A stretch of DNA of 64,000 nt from assembly GCA_022601195.1 (NCBI GenBank), contig JAHZIX010000008.1:184572-248571 (forward strand), given 5' to 3'. Within the stretch, counting starts at the first letter, position 1, and each line of letters opens with the position of its first letter. The position numbers and the translations under genes are program-made. Below the pieces are notes generated by a model, which worked only from the letters and a program-made list of their open reading frames with translations, did no database searches and was not told where the DNA came from. The DNA is from Deltaproteobacteria bacterium (GTDB lineage: Bacteria > Acidobacteriota > Thermoanaerobaculia > Multivoradales > JAHZIX01). Below, in pieces: positions 1-9,344 of the stretch.

Positions 1-585
1 CAGGAGCACCGCCTTGCGGGCCCCCCGTTCCCGAGCCAGGTCCACGGCCCTTTCGACAGCGCCACGGTGGCCAGCAATAACGGTCTGCCCCTCGCTGTTG
101 AGATTGGCCAAAGCGCAGACTTCGTCTTGAGCCGCTTCCTGCGCCAGCTGGGAGACCGTCTCCACATCGAGGGCGATGATCGCCGCCATGGCTCCTTCTC
201 CCACCGGCACCGCATCTTGCATCAATTGGCCGCGACGGCGCACTAGGCGAAGGGCATCGCCGAAATCCAGGGCGCCCGCGGCGACCAAGGCGGAATACTC
301 TCCCAAACTATGGCCCGCCATGGCCGCAGCCTCCAGGCCAGCCTCTTTCACAGCTCGATAGATTGCTATGGAGGTGGCCAATAGCGCCGGCTGGGTGTTG
401 GCGGTGAGGTTCAATTCCTCTTCCGGGCCTTGCCAACAAAGCTCCGACAATCTCATCCCGAGAGCGTCGTCAGCTTCTTCAAAGGTCCGCTTGGACGCTT
501 CGAAGGAGTCCGCCCAGGCGCGCCCCATTCCCACCTCCTGGGAGCCCTGGCCGGGGAAAACAAATGCGATCTTGTCCTGATTCAT
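1..585 (-). CDS. fabD: Malonyl-CoA:ACP transacylase, 3' end beyond the window
   Basis: FabD moves the malonyl group from CoA to acyl carrier protein, the entry step of type II fatty acid synthesis in the cytoplasm. The visible 195 residues start with MNQDKIAFVFPGQGSQ, which carries the family's FPGQGSQ motif. The nucleophile elbow GHSLGEYSA contains the catalytic Ser (about residue 93). The gene runs off the left edge, so the catalytic His region is not visible. It lies 58 bp downstream of plsX on the same strand and is probably cotranscribed with it. The family assignment is firm. Confidence 0.95.
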   Translation of the reverse strand, partial: MNQDKIAFVFPGQGSQEVGMGRAWADSFEASKRTFEEADDALGMRLSELCWQGPEEELNLTANTQPALLATSIAIYRAVKEAGLEAAAMAGHSLGEYSALVAAGALDFGDALRLVRRRGQLMQDAVPVGEGAMAAIIALDVETVSQLAQEAAQDEVCALANLNSEGQTVIAGHRGAVERAVDLARERGARKAVLL

Positions 586-643
586 ACAATCTTCCTCGCA
601 AACTCTCGGGGCGCTCTGGGGCCCTCTCGAAAACTCAGTGGGT

Positions 644-1675
644 TCAAAGTTCCGAGTCGCCCAACAGTCGCTTCTCTTCGTTGTGCAACTGAGCCACCTT
701 GGCCCGAATCTTCTCCGGAGTCTCGGCAGCTACGAATTCCTCAGCGCGACGAATTGAATTCTTGATGGCAGTGGAGTTGGACCGCCCGTGAGCGATGAAA
801 CAACCTCCTCGTAAGCCCAGCAGAGGAGCTGCTCCGTACTCCCGGTAGTCAGTTCGCTTTGCTAGATCTTCGAAAGCCGGTCGGGCCAACAGAGCTCCGA
901 TCTGCCTCAAAGGACTCTTCTGGAGCTCTCTGCGCAACATGGTCTTGATGAGCTCGGCCACGGCCTCGGCACTCTTGAGTAGAACATTGCCCACGAAACC
1001 GTCACAGACGATCACGTCTACAGAACCACTGAAGACGTCTCGCCCTTCGACGTTGCCTACGAAATTGAGGCCCGTTTCTTGGAGTACCTGGAACGCCACT
1101 CGCGTTTTACCGGTTCCCTTCGTTTCTTCTTCACCGATGGACATCAGTCCAATCCTCGGCGAGTGGATCCCATTGATTTCTTGGGAATAGAAGTGGCCCA
1201 TGACGGCGAACTCTCTCAGCTGAGATGGCTTGGTGTCGACGTTGGCGCCGACATCGAGGACGACGGTCCGGCCCTGAGGATTCGGAAACTCTGCCGCCAG
1301 GGCTGGTCGATCCACTCCTTCGATGGTACCGAGGACCATCTTGGCGGAGATCATCACCGCACCGGTATTGCCAGCGGAGACCATCGCCTGAGCCCGGCCT
1401 TTCTTGACCAGATCGGCGCAGATGCGGATAGACGAACGTTTCTTCTTGCGCAGAGGAGTCACAGCCGGCTCGTCCATGCCGACCACCTCTTCTGCATGAA
1501 CGATCTCTATCTCTTTTAGAGACGAAGCACCGAGCCGCCGAAGCTCGCTTTCTAGGAGGGCAGAATTTCCTACCAGCAGGATCTGCGTCCCTTGCTCCCG
1601 AGCCACCTGAACGGCTCCGGAAACGACCTCCCGGGGAGCGTGGTCTCCCCCCATGGCATCGACGGCAATGAACAT
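644..1675 (-). CDS. plsX: Phosphate acyltransferase PlsX
   Basis: PlsX converts acyl-ACP to acyl-phosphate, the acyl donor used by PlsY in glycerophospholipid synthesis. It is a peripheral cytoplasmic enzyme. The 343-residue length is normal. The N-terminus IAVDAMGGDHAP is the family signature, and GNTGA (about residue 102) and VCDGFVGNV (about residue 223) fit the family. It follows rpmF by about 240 bp and precedes fabD by 58 bp. The usual neighbour fabH is missing between plsX and fabD. No plsY is in the window, although a PlsB-like acyltransferase lies at 25459-26949. Confidence 0.97.
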   Translation of the reverse strand: MFIAVDAMGGDHAPREVVSGAVQVAREQGTQILLVGNSALLESELRRLGASSLKEIEIVHAEEVVGMDEPAVTPLRKKKRSSIRICADLVKKGRAQAMVSAGNTGAVMISAKMVLGTIEGVDRPALAAEFPNPQGRTVVLDVGANVDTKPSQLREFAVMGHFYSQEINGIHSPRIGLMSIGEEETKGTGKTRVAFQVLQETGLNFVGNVEGRDVFSGSVDVIVCDGFVGNVLLKSAEAVAELIKTMLRRELQKSPLRQIGALLARPAFEDLAKRTDYREYGAAPLLGLRGGCFIAHGRSNSTAIKNSIRRAEEFVAAETPEKIRAKVAQLHNEEKRLLGDSEL

Positions 1676-1913
1676 GACTTTCCCCTGGACTATCCGCAGT
1701 CGAGAGCGTCTTTGAGGTTAGATTCCAACGGAGACGCCGGCAGTCTAGCAGACGTTAGCACGGGGAAAGCGGCTGCCCATGAGAGGTCTCCACCGGCGCT
1801 GAAAGATAATGAACCGGCCACCGGCGTGGGCCCTCCGAAGAGAGCCGCTCTGAACAAAGTACCTCTGAAAAGACGTGGTGATTGCCTTGAGCAGCCACGG
1901 GAGCTCGATTCAC

Positions 1914-2099
1914 TCAGATGAGTGACTTGCCTTCGATGACTTCACGTTCCTTGTAGAAACCGCACTGACGGCAAGCGCGGTGGGGCAACTTGACCTCGCC
2001 GCAGTTGGCGCAGGTGGAACCTGCGGGTCGATCCAGGGCATCGTGAGCCCGGCGCCGGTCACGGCGGGCACTCGAATGACGTCGTTTTGGATTGGGCAT
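1914..2099 (-). CDS. rpmF: 50S ribosomal protein L32
   Basis: L32 is a small component of the large ribosomal subunit. The 61-residue protein begins MPNPKRRHSSARRDRRRAHD, the classic basic N-terminus of L32. It holds two CxxC pairs (CANC and CRQC, residues about 30-46), the zinc-ribbon form of the protein. It starts 31 bp downstream of the DUF177 gene, the arrangement conserved across bacteria, followed by plsX. Having all four Cys suggests the zinc-replete form; there is no sign of a second copy here. Confidence 0.97.
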   Translation of the reverse strand: MPNPKRRHSSARRDRRRAHDALDRPAGSTCANCGEVKLPHRACRQCGFYKEREVIEGKSLI

Positions 2100-2130
2100 G
2101 GTACTACCTCTATTTTCTCGTTACTGACTC

Positions 2131-2661
2131 TCAATCGTTCCCAAGAGTGCCTCGAAGCCCTTTGAGCGCCGCCCATCTTGGGTCGACAACCTGGCTTTCG
2201 CAAGAGCAGGAAACCTTGTTTCGGTTCTCTCCGCAATGGGGACACAGCCCCTGACAATCTTCCCGACACAACGGTTTCATGGGAACATTGAGTTGCATTT
2301 GTTCCAAAAAGATGGGAGCTGTATCCAACTCCTCGCCTACCAGATGGACCACATTGAGATCCTGCTCGTCCAACTGCTGTTCTTCCTCTTCTGGTTTCCC
2401 AGGTCGAGAAATAATTAGCAGATTCACTGCCGTAGAAATCGCCTCTTCAACCTCCCCGAGACATCGGCCACAAGCCAAGGTTTGCCGATAATCCAAACTG
2501 CCGCTCAAATAGTGACCGGGGTCGGTAAAATCGCACCGTCCTTGCCAGCGCGGAGCGCTGAGGGCGACGAGACCTGCATCTGCGAGGAACTCAGGAGCGA
2601 TCTCCAGGGTTTCCTCCCATTCAAGAGGCTGGTCGCGAATGCGGTCGAGCTGAATAAGCAT
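2131..2661 (-). CDS. YceD/DUF177 family protein
   Basis: DUF177 (YceD) proteins sit next to rpmF in most bacteria; in plants and E. coli relatives are linked to 23S rRNA accumulation. The 176-residue protein has the DUF177 core, with a CGRC pair near residue 84 and a C-terminal metal-binding-like region with CREDCQGLCPHCG (about residues 132-144) and CSCES. Such Cys pairs are common in this family. It is the first gene of the rpmF-plsX-fabD operon on the minus strand. The role in ribosome assembly is known family context, not something visible here. Confidence 0.9.
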   Translation of the reverse strand: MLIQLDRIRDQPLEWEETLEIAPEFLADAGLVALSAPRWQGRCDFTDPGHYLSGSLDYRQTLACGRCLGEVEEAISTAVNLLIISRPGKPEEEEQQLDEQDLNVVHLVGEELDTAPIFLEQMQLNVPMKPLCREDCQGLCPHCGENRNKVSCSCESQVVDPRWAALKGLRGTLGND

Positions 2662-2820
2662 AGGCGCAGTCTCCCCAGAGACAAGATGGCAGCTTACGCG
2701 AAGGTCTCTCGAGTGTCAATCCGGCAGGCCTAGAGAAATAGCCTTGCAGAAGCTGACTCAAGAAGTCGTCGCATCCCTCGCCAGAACCTCCTGGCTGCTC
2801 TCAGGGCTCGAAAAGGAAGC

Positions 2821-4131
2821 CTATGGAGGAGTAAGACGCAACTCTACGAAAGCGGGTCTCGGCGAAATCACCAAACTTGCCTCAGCGAAGCGCCCAACAG
2901 GCTCGAGGAGCTGCCGAAGGGCCTGAAGGCGATCCAGCTCGGTACGAGTCAACGGCAGTAGAGACTCAAGGGCCGCTTCGACCTCTCCTAGGTTCCTCAA
3001 CACTCCTGCCGGTCTCGCTCGAGCGGAAAGGCCGAGGGATACCCCTTGCCAGGATTCGAGAACCTTCTCAAGCCCTGGTACCAAGAAAGCTGCGGTATCG
3101 AAGTTCGATTGCCCACTGGCCAACACATACCAACCGGAAGCGCGACCGCTATAGCTATCTTCCCCAAGCAAAGCAGAAACTCCAAGACCGGTCATGGGGA
3201 GCCGCCGCGACGGATCCCCATTGAGAATCGCAAAACCACCCGTCTGTCCGCTTTGCTCCCCGTCGAACAACACCAATGCCTGGGCGCCTGGAGATGGAGC
3301 GTCTAAGGATTGAGTGCCTGAGGATTGGGCACTGGCAGACGAGACTCGAGCGAGCCCCAATAAGGCAAGGGTACTGCCAAACAGCTCTTTCGGCAGGGCC
3401 GAGACGGCCGAACTCGCGTCGAGAGCGCGGTCTTTTGCACCGCCGCGAAGAACGAGATCTTCCGATTCTCGGAAAAGAGCGTAGCCCCCTGGCGGTACTG
3501 TCTCCAGCCGGTCGTCGATGGCCCCTGCTGCCAGCCACGGCTGTTCTCCCGTCGGCAACTCAGCTACGTTTTCCTGTTTCCGGTGGTCTCCCGCCGTGGC
3601 GATCCACGAGGAACCCCGCCAGGAAACCGTCACCAGTCCCTGTGGAAGCTCCACGACTCCTCCGGACAGCCAAGGATTTCCGGCAACCTTCCCGGCCAAC
3701 CGTGCGAAGGCCGCCAAGGCGGGGTAGACCCTGGCAGTCGCGATGAAGACTCCCTCATCTGGGTCGGCGGCCAGCAGCAGCTCCTTGGAGGGCGGTACCG
3801 GAAAGGGCCCGAACCCGGGGAACTTCAAATCCGAAATTCGCGCCACCTGAGCCGCAGCCGTGGCGAAGCCTCTCAGATCCCCATCCCCGTCTCCCAGAGC
3901 TGCCAGGTTCTGGTGAGGGAAAGGTAACCAAAGCCAGAGAGGATAGGTTCTCTGCGCCAAAATTCTTTCTGGAAGCTTGGCGGCAGAGAACTCCGCAGCC
4001 CGTTCCTGAGGCAGGTACCAATAGTGGATGTGGAAGAACGCCGCGAGGAAAAACAAGACGGATAGCCACAGCCAGGGAGAACGCCATCTGGGCCTCGTCC
4101 CGACAGAAATGTCTCCCTCTTTTTTCCCCAT
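2821..4131 (-). CDS. Unknown protein with one N-terminal membrane anchor
   Basis: I do not recognise this 436-residue protein. Residues about 19-33 (LWLSVLFFLAAFFHI) form a single transmembrane segment preceded by positive charges, so most of the protein should lie outside the cytoplasm. The rest is a soluble region rich in Ala, Leu, Gly and Ser. Residues about 263-281 are a Ser/Ala/Gln-rich stretch with similar short units (SSAQSSGTQS-like), probably a linker. No catalytic motif is evident. It lies between the fatty-acid operon on the same strand and the divergent glycosyltransferase cluster, 159 bp from DUF177. A DUF3352-like fold is a guess only. Confidence 0.75.
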   Translation of the reverse strand: MGKKEGDISVGTRPRWRSPWLWLSVLFFLAAFFHIHYWYLPQERAAEFSAAKLPERILAQRTYPLWLWLPFPHQNLAALGDGDGDLRGFATAAAQVARISDLKFPGFGPFPVPPSKELLLAADPDEGVFIATARVYPALAAFARLAGKVAGNPWLSGGVVELPQGLVTVSWRGSSWIATAGDHRKQENVAELPTGEQPWLAAGAIDDRLETVPPGGYALFRESEDLVLRGGAKDRALDASSAVSALPKELFGSTLALLGLARVSSASAQSSGTQSLDAPSPGAQALVLFDGEQSGQTGGFAILNGDPSRRLPMTGLGVSALLGEDSYSGRASGWYVLASGQSNFDTAAFLVPGLEKVLESWQGVSLGLSARARPAGVLRNLGEVEAALESLLPLTRTELDRLQALRQLLEPVGRFAEASLVISPRPAFVELRLTPP

Positions 4132-4227
4132 TCGGAGACTCTAACAAGGGGACCTCTAGGACGCCAATGGCACTTCTCCACTTCCTCCCTAGGGCAGGCG
4201 AGGCTATTATCACCGCCGCGGGAACTC

Positions 4228-5535
4228 ATGAAGAAGCTCAAGAAACGCCTGCATCCGGCGTATATCTGGTTGCGATATCACTTTGGCATCGCCGGGCCGC
4301 GGCGGATCGCTGCTACAGGTCAGCGGATCGCTGCTACCTGGAAGTGGATACGGCAGATGAGCCACTCGGTGCGGCAGCGACGCCGCGACGAGCGGCTCAC
4401 CGTTGCTGTTGACATCTCTTCTTTTTGGGAACCGTTGACTGGAATCGGTTGGTATCTCTATCGCCTCCTCGAACATCTGGCGGATCGGGATGACGTTCGC
4501 CTTCGCCTCTACGGCCCCTTCCTGATCGATGGTGAGCCCTACCCCCAAGCCGTCGTCCCCCCGCCGGAGGGACCCGCCTTGGAGGTCGTCGCCTACCACG
4601 TCCCTGATCAGCTGCTCTTTTCCCGTGGATTCATCCAGAAATGGCTGCAGAAGGCTCGCCCCTTGTGGATCGCTGCCGACAGGAATCGAGTTATCTTCGC
4701 TCCCAACTATGTCCCCCCGCCGGCCTTTTTTCTCAGCCGAGGAAAACGTGTCGCCACCGTACACGACCTCGGATTCGTCAAGGTGCCTTGGACTCTTCAA
4801 CAAGCGACGTTGGAAGAGCTCACCGCCAAGCTCGGTCAGACCTTTCGACGAGCTGCTCATATCATCACTCCGAGTCGAGCGGTGCGCCAAGAGATTGTTG
4901 ACGCCGGCTATGCTGCGGCCGATCGCATCACCGCCGTACACCACGGGCCCGGCCAGCTCTCCACGACCACCGCGGGAGAAGTCCCAACTGGATGCCCCAA
5001 AGCATTTGCCCTTCACGTCGGCACCATCGAGCCTCGCAAGAACATCATCACCCTCCTGGAAGCTTGGGAGCAGTTGCAGAAAGAGGGAGCCGACCTACCT
5101 TTGGTGCTCTGCGGCCGCTTCGGCTGGAAATCCGATGAGCTGAAGGCAAAGATCGAGAAGGCCCAGGAAGAGGGTTGGGTCCACCACTTTGGCTACGTCG
5201 AAAACAGCCAACTCGCGGCTCTCTACGAATCGGCTACCCTGGTGGTTTTCCCCTCTCTCTACGAGGGTTTTGGCCTGCCGGCCATCGAGGCTCTGTGGGC
5301 CGGCGCCCCGCTACTGGCCAGCGACATTCCCGTATTGCGGGAAGTAGCGGCGGACGCGGCCCTCTACGCAGACCCCGAGACACCAGAAGAATGGGTCCGT
5401 CAAGCTCGCCTGGTGGCAGAAGACGAAGACCTGCGTGCGGACCTAGCCCGCCGCGGGCGTCAAAGGGCGGGGGTCTTCGACTGGCAGCGGGCAGCCGAAG
5501 AGACTCTCGCCGTGTGGCGCGGTGTTGCTCGGTAA
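4228..5535 (+). CDS. GT4 family glycosyltransferase
   Basis: A retaining GT-B glycosyltransferase of family GT4, likely adding one sugar to a lipid-linked glycan on the cytoplasmic face. The acceptor-side N-domain has TGIGWYLYRLL and VATVHDLGF. The donor-side domain begins near FALHVGTIEPRKN and holds the E-x7-E signature in [15 protein letters not shown]. It is 435 residues, longer than usual because of a basic extension of about 50 residues containing a duplicated RIAAT unit, which reflects a repeat of GCGGATCGCTGCTAC in the DNA. It is the first gene of the 4228-10768 cluster and diverges from the unknown gene at 2821-4131. Sugar specificity cannot be read from sequence. Confidence 0.93.
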   Translation: MKKLKKRLHPAYIWLRYHFGIAGPRRIAATGQRIAATWKWIRQMSHSVRQRRRDERLTVAVDISSFWEPLTGIGWYLYRLLEHLADRDDVRLRLYGPFLIDGEPYPQAVVPPPEGPALEVVAYHVPDQLLFSRGFIQKWLQKARPLWIAADRNRVIFAPNYVPPPAFFLSRGKRVATVHDLGFVKVPWTLQQATLEELTAKLGQTFRRAAHIITPSRAVRQEIVDAGYAAADRITAVHHGPGQLSTTTAGEVPTGCPKAFALHVGTIEPRKNIITLLEAWEQLQKEGADLPLVLCGRFGWKSDELKAKIEKAQEEGWVHHFGYVENSQLAALYESATLVVFPSLYEGFGLPAIEALWAGAPLLASDIPVLREVAADAALYADPETPEEWVRQARLVAEDEDLRADLARRGRQRAGVFDWQRAAEETLAVWRGVAR

Positions 5536-5556
5536 GCGGCGTCTCTCGGTAAGCGG
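5528..5556 (+). repeat. Two direct copies of a 12-bp unit over a stop codon
   Basis: CTCGGTAAGCGG occurs at 5528-5539 and again at 5545-5556, period 17 bp. The first copy contains the TAA stop of the first glycosyltransferase gene (5533-5535). It could be a local duplication; no function is evident. Confidence 0.6.
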
Positions 5557-5700
5557 TGACGCCAGCTAGGTAGGGATGCTGAACAAATCGTGTTGCCAAA
5601 TAGGATTGTGGCTTTACCGATCAGCAGATGACCTCTATTTCCTGAAGGTATCTCATTTCCTGAATGCATTTCGATCCCATTGCATTATTATGGCGCCTTC

Positions 5701-6822
5701 ATGCCCTCTCCCCCCACTGTCGCTGTCGATCTACGCGCCCTCGTTCCGGCGGCCACCGGCATCGGCGTCTACACTCGTTCCCTGCTTGGCGCCCTCGCTC
5801 ACAGTGAAGCACTGAACTATCTCGGAGTATCCCACCAGCCCATTCGGTCTCCAGAAGCACTGAGAGATCTCGGAGTGTCCCTGGAATCTCACCCAGCACC
5901 CCTGGGAGTACTCTGGCAACAGTTGAAGCTACCGAAACGCCTGGAGCACAGCGCAGCGGAGCTCTTCTGGTCTCCTTTGGGAACCCTGCCCTGGCGGCTC
6001 CCGGTGCCATCCGTGGTCACTGTCCACGACCTCACCGTTCTCACCCACCCGGAAACCCACAGCCTCAAAGTTCGGCTCAGCATGCGTCCATTTTTAGGCC
6101 GCTCCCTGGCCCAATCGTCCGCAATCGTCGCCATCTCCCAGGCCACGGCATCGGACCTACGCCGCATCTATCCCCGCTGTGCCGACCGCCTTCATGTGGT
6201 CTACAACGGTGTCGATCCCACTTTTCAGCCCGCCGACGACCAAGAGATCGAGGCATTCCGGAAGCGGTTGGGCTGCCCCCAGGGCTACATTCTCTACGTC
6301 GGTACCCTGGAGCCCCGGAAGAATGTCGGCACTCTCCTCGAGGCCTGGGCGGGACTGAAGCAAGATCACCCGGAAACGCCTCCCCTGGTCATTGCTGGCG
6401 CTGCAGGTTGGCGCAACAAAGCTCTGCTCCAAAGAATCCGTGAATTGGAAGGCCTCGGTCTTCGGCACCTGGGACATTTACCTCGGGAAGATCTGATCCG
6501 CCTCTATCAAAGCGCAGCGGTTTTCGCCTATCCCTCTCTATACGAAGGCTTTGGCCTACCCCCATTAGAAGCTATGGCCTGCGGCGTACCTACCGTGGTT
6601 TCTAACGTATCCTCTCTGCCGGAGGTTGTCGGAGACGCAGGCCTTCAGGTCGCTCCTCGGGACACCCAAGCTCTCGGCAGGAGCCTTCGCGATGTCCTGT
6701 CCCAACCGGACCTCTCAGTGCGGCTATCGCGGTCCGGTCCCTCGAGAGCGCGGCGCTTCTCCTGGGAGAGATCGGCTCGGGAGATGGAAAGGATCTTTCT
6801 CGAGGTTCTCGGAACCCCCTGA
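5701..6822 (+). CDS. GT4 family glycosyltransferase
   Basis: A second GT4 enzyme of 373 residues. The N-terminus [19 protein letters not shown] is the typical first strand and glycine-rich loop, followed by [14 protein letters not shown]. The donor domain has [13 protein letters not shown] and the catalytic E-x7-E in [16 protein letters not shown] chose the ATG at 5701 because it puts the family start immediately before the first beta strand; an in-frame TTG at 5680 would add seven residues. It follows the first glycosyltransferase by 165 bp and probably works in the same glycan pathway. It is about as similar to the two flanking GT4 enzymes as family members usually are. Confidence 0.93.
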   Translation: MPSPPTVAVDLRALVPAATGIGVYTRSLLGALAHSEALNYLGVSHQPIRSPEALRDLGVSLESHPAPLGVLWQQLKLPKRLEHSAAELFWSPLGTLPWRLPVPSVVTVHDLTVLTHPETHSLKVRLSMRPFLGRSLAQSSAIVAISQATASDLRRIYPRCADRLHVVYNGVDPTFQPADDQEIEAFRKRLGCPQGYILYVGTLEPRKNVGTLLEAWAGLKQDHPETPPLVIAGAAGWRNKALLQRIRELEGLGLRHLGHLPREDLIRLYQSAAVFAYPSLYEGFGLPPLEAMACGVPTVVSNVSSLPEVVGDAGLQVAPRDTQALGRSLRDVLSQPDLSVRLSRSGPSRARRFSWERSAREMERIFLEVLGTP

Positions 6823-6873
6823 AATCACGTTACAATAGCGACGCTACCCTTCTCCTAACCGGGGCCTTAACTC

Positions 6874-8070
6874 TTGCCATACACCATCGGTATCGACGCC
6901 CGCAAACTCCAGGATTTCGGAATCGGGACCTATATCCGGAATCTGGTCTACGGCTTGGCTGAAATCGACCAAGAGAACAACTACGTCCTCTTCGCCGGAG
7001 CCCAACGCCGAGATGCTCTCGGCGACCTCCCCGAGAATTTCCGCATCGTCACCGAGCGCTCCCCGGTTTATTCGATTCGAGAGCTCCTGGCTCTTTCCTG
7101 GAAGCTGTTTCGCCTCGACTTGGACCTCTACCACGCCACCCACTATGTTCTACCGGCCATCAACACCTGCCGAGTGGTGGTGACCATTCACGACATCATC
7201 CACCTTTTGTACCCGGAGTACCTGCCCAATCGGCTAGCCTTCTTCTATGCCCAGCGGATGATTCGCCGCAGCCTCGCCCGGGGCGACCGTATTCTCACCG
7301 TATCGAAAAACACCCGTTCCGACCTCATGCGCTACTTCGACGTCGACGGCGAGAAAATTCAAGCGATCTACAATGGTGTCGACGATGCTTTTCGAGCCCC
7401 GGTGCCCACTCCGGACCTCGACCGGTGGCTGAAAAACTTGGACATCCCCCGCCCCTACCTGCTGTTCGTCGGCAATCCCAAGCCCCACAAGAACTTGGAG
7501 AACGTACTCCGGGCCTACGCCCAAGCCCTAAAGACTCACGCCTTCGACGGACCCCTGGTGTGCGTCGGCGATCGTGGCAACAGCGAATTCAAATTGCGGC
7601 AAATCGCCGACCAACTAGGGATCGGCGACCGCCTCTTGCTGCTGGGTCACGTCGCCCAGGAAGCCCTACCAGCGATCTACCAGGGAGCGACGTTGTTCCT
7701 TTACCCCACCCTCTATGAAGGATTCGGCCTCCCCGTCGTGGAAGCGATGGCTTCCGGGGTGGCGGTGATCACTTCCAACAATTCTGCTCTCAAAGAGGTG
7801 GCGGAAGGGTACGCGCACTTGGTCAACCCCCTGGACGTAGACGGCATTGCGCAAGCCATCGCCCACTGCATGGAAGATGAAGACCACCGCGCTGCCCTGG
7901 CCAAATTGGGCAGACGCCGTGCCTCGGATTTCCAGTGGAAGCGCACCGCCGAGCAAACTCTGGAGGCCTACCTCCAGACCATTCGCCAACATGAAGGCTC
8001 AGGTTCCAAGGGATCCAGTGACCGAGGCCCAGCCGCCAGAAACGTAACGGTGGATCAGGATCTATCGTGA
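6874..8070 (+). CDS. GT4 family glycosyltransferase
   Basis: A third GT4 glycosyltransferase, 398 residues. It starts at a TTG codon, supported because the protein then begins PYTIGIDARKLQDFGIGTY, the normal family N-terminus, with no in-frame ATG close by. Key motifs are TIHDIIHLLYPEYLP, the donor-domain opening LLFVGNPKPHKNL and the E-x7-E signature in [15 protein letters not shown]. The C-terminal 25 residues are a disordered tail rich in Ser, Gly and Pro. The stop codon overlaps the start of the next gene (8070), which implies translational coupling. The sugar donor is unknown. Confidence 0.93.
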   Translation: MPYTIGIDARKLQDFGIGTYIRNLVYGLAEIDQENNYVLFAGAQRRDALGDLPENFRIVTERSPVYSIRELLALSWKLFRLDLDLYHATHYVLPAINTCRVVVTIHDIIHLLYPEYLPNRLAFFYAQRMIRRSLARGDRILTVSKNTRSDLMRYFDVDGEKIQAIYNGVDDAFRAPVPTPDLDRWLKNLDIPRPYLLFVGNPKPHKNLENVLRAYAQALKTHAFDGPLVCVGDRGNSEFKLRQIADQLGIGDRLLLLGHVAQEALPAIYQGATLFLYPTLYEGFGLPVVEAMASGVAVITSNNSALKEVAEGYAHLVNPLDVDGIAQAIAHCMEDEDHRAALAKLGRRRASDFQWKRTAEQTLEAYLQTIRQHEGSGSKGSSDRGPAARNVTVDQDLS

Positions 8071-9344
8071 TGCCGACCCCCAACCCTGGCATCGAGGAAA
8101 CCTCAGAGCAAGCGACGCAGCCACTTCGGGTTGCCCTAGTGCACGATTGGCTCACCGGAATGCGAGGGGGAGAAAAAGTCCTCGAGACTCTTGGAGGACT
8201 TTTCCCACAAGCTCCGATTTTCACCCTCTTTCACTTCCAAGGTAGCGTCAGCAAGACTCTGGAGGCACACCCAATACACACCAGCTTTCTCCAGAATGCG
8301 CCTTTTCTGAGACGTTACTACCGACGCTATCTCCCCGTGTTTCCCATCGCTGTAGAAGATTTGAATCTGGCAGGTTTCGACCTCATCGTCAGCACCAGCC
8401 ACTGCGTTGCCAAGGGCATTCTTCCCCCACCGGGAGCTCGCCACGTATGTTATTGCCACACTCCAATGCGCTACGCCTGGGACCAGGAGAGAGCCTATTT
8501 CCCCAACCGGAAAGGCTGGCTAGCCCGCTTTCGGGGAGCTATTCTTTCGGCTCTACGAACCTGGGATGCGGCTTCCGCTTCGCGAGTCGACGTCTTCGTT
8601 GCCAATTCTCGCTTTGTGGCGGAGAGAGTTAAGCGGTATTATGGGAGGTCGGCATGGGTCGTGCCGCCGCCCGTGGAAGTAGATTTCTACACGCCATTGG
8701 AGGAAAGCGACTCGTCGGAAGAAGTCATTTCACCAGGTTCGGAAAGGGAAAGGGCTCCTCAGGAGTCCACGGCAAGCTCTCGGGACGGAGGAGACTCCAC
8801 CGCCGTAGACAAGGAAGATGGCTATCTCTTGGTCGTTTCCGCTCTGGCTCCCTACAAACGTCTCGAGGTAGCTATCCGAGCGTGTGAACGAAGAGGCTTG
8901 CCCTTGAGAATCGTCGGGACCGGGCCAGAAGAAAAGCGACTTCGCCGGGAAGCAGGGCCTCAGACCCAGTTCCTGGGTCGAGTCAGCGCGGAGCGGCTTA
9001 GAGAGCTATACCGAGGAGCCCTCTTTCTGCTCCAGCCGGGAGTCGAAGACTTCGGTATCGCTCCTGTTGAAGCCCTCGCCTGCGGCACTCCGGTCATAGC
9101 TGCCGGACGGGGCGGAGTCCTCGATATCGTCGAAGACGGAGTCCATGGAGTCCTCTACGGAGGTTCTTTGGAGGAAGCGGAGTTGCTCGAAGCGATTGAC
9201 AAGGCGAGTCAGATCCGATTCAATAACTTGGACTTACGACACAAAGCAGAACAATTTTCATCCGCGAGTTTTCTTCTGCGCATGAAAAGGGTCCTCTCAG
9301 AAGATCGACCGGATCAACACGAGAGCCAGGAACCAAAGCTGTGA
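8070..9344 (+). CDS. GT4 family glycosyltransferase with acidic linker insert
   Basis: A fourth glycosyltransferase of about 424 residues. The N-terminus has VALVHDWLTGMRGGEKVLE, typical of the WcaI/mannosyltransferase-like branch of GT4, and HVCYCHTPMRYAWD. Between the two Rossmann domains lies an unusual hydrophilic insert (about residues 210-250, rich in Ser, Glu and Asp). The donor domain then resumes at YLLVVSALAPYKRLE, with the catalytic region QPGVEDFGIAPVEALACG. A GTG at 8067 is an alternative start; either choice overlaps the upstream stop. The gene end overlaps the GTG of the priming enzyme by four bases. Confidence 0.93.
   Translation: MPTPNPGIEETSEQATQPLRVALVHDWLTGMRGGEKVLETLGGLFPQAPIFTLFHFQGSVSKTLEAHPIHTSFLQNAPFLRRYYRRYLPVFPIAVEDLNLAGFDLIVSTSHCVAKGILPPPGARHVCYCHTPMRYAWDQERAYFPNRKGWLARFRGAILSALRTWDAASASRVDVFVANSRFVAERVKRYYGRSAWVVPPPVEVDFYTPLEESDSSEEVISPGSERERAPQESTASSRDGGDSTAVDKEDGYLLVVSALAPYKRLEVAIRACERRGLPLRIVGTGPEEKRLRREAGPQTQFLGRVSAERLRELYRGALFLLQPGVEDFGIAPVEALACGTPVIAAGRGGVLDIVEDGVHGVLYGGSLEEAELLEAIDKASQIRFNNLDLRHKAEQFSSASFLLRMKRVLSEDRPDQHESQEPKL

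Noticed and set aside
4210..5016. Long minus-strand open frame across the first glycosyltransferase gene
   Set aside because: It lies opposite a clear GT4 coding sequence and its translation has no family features.
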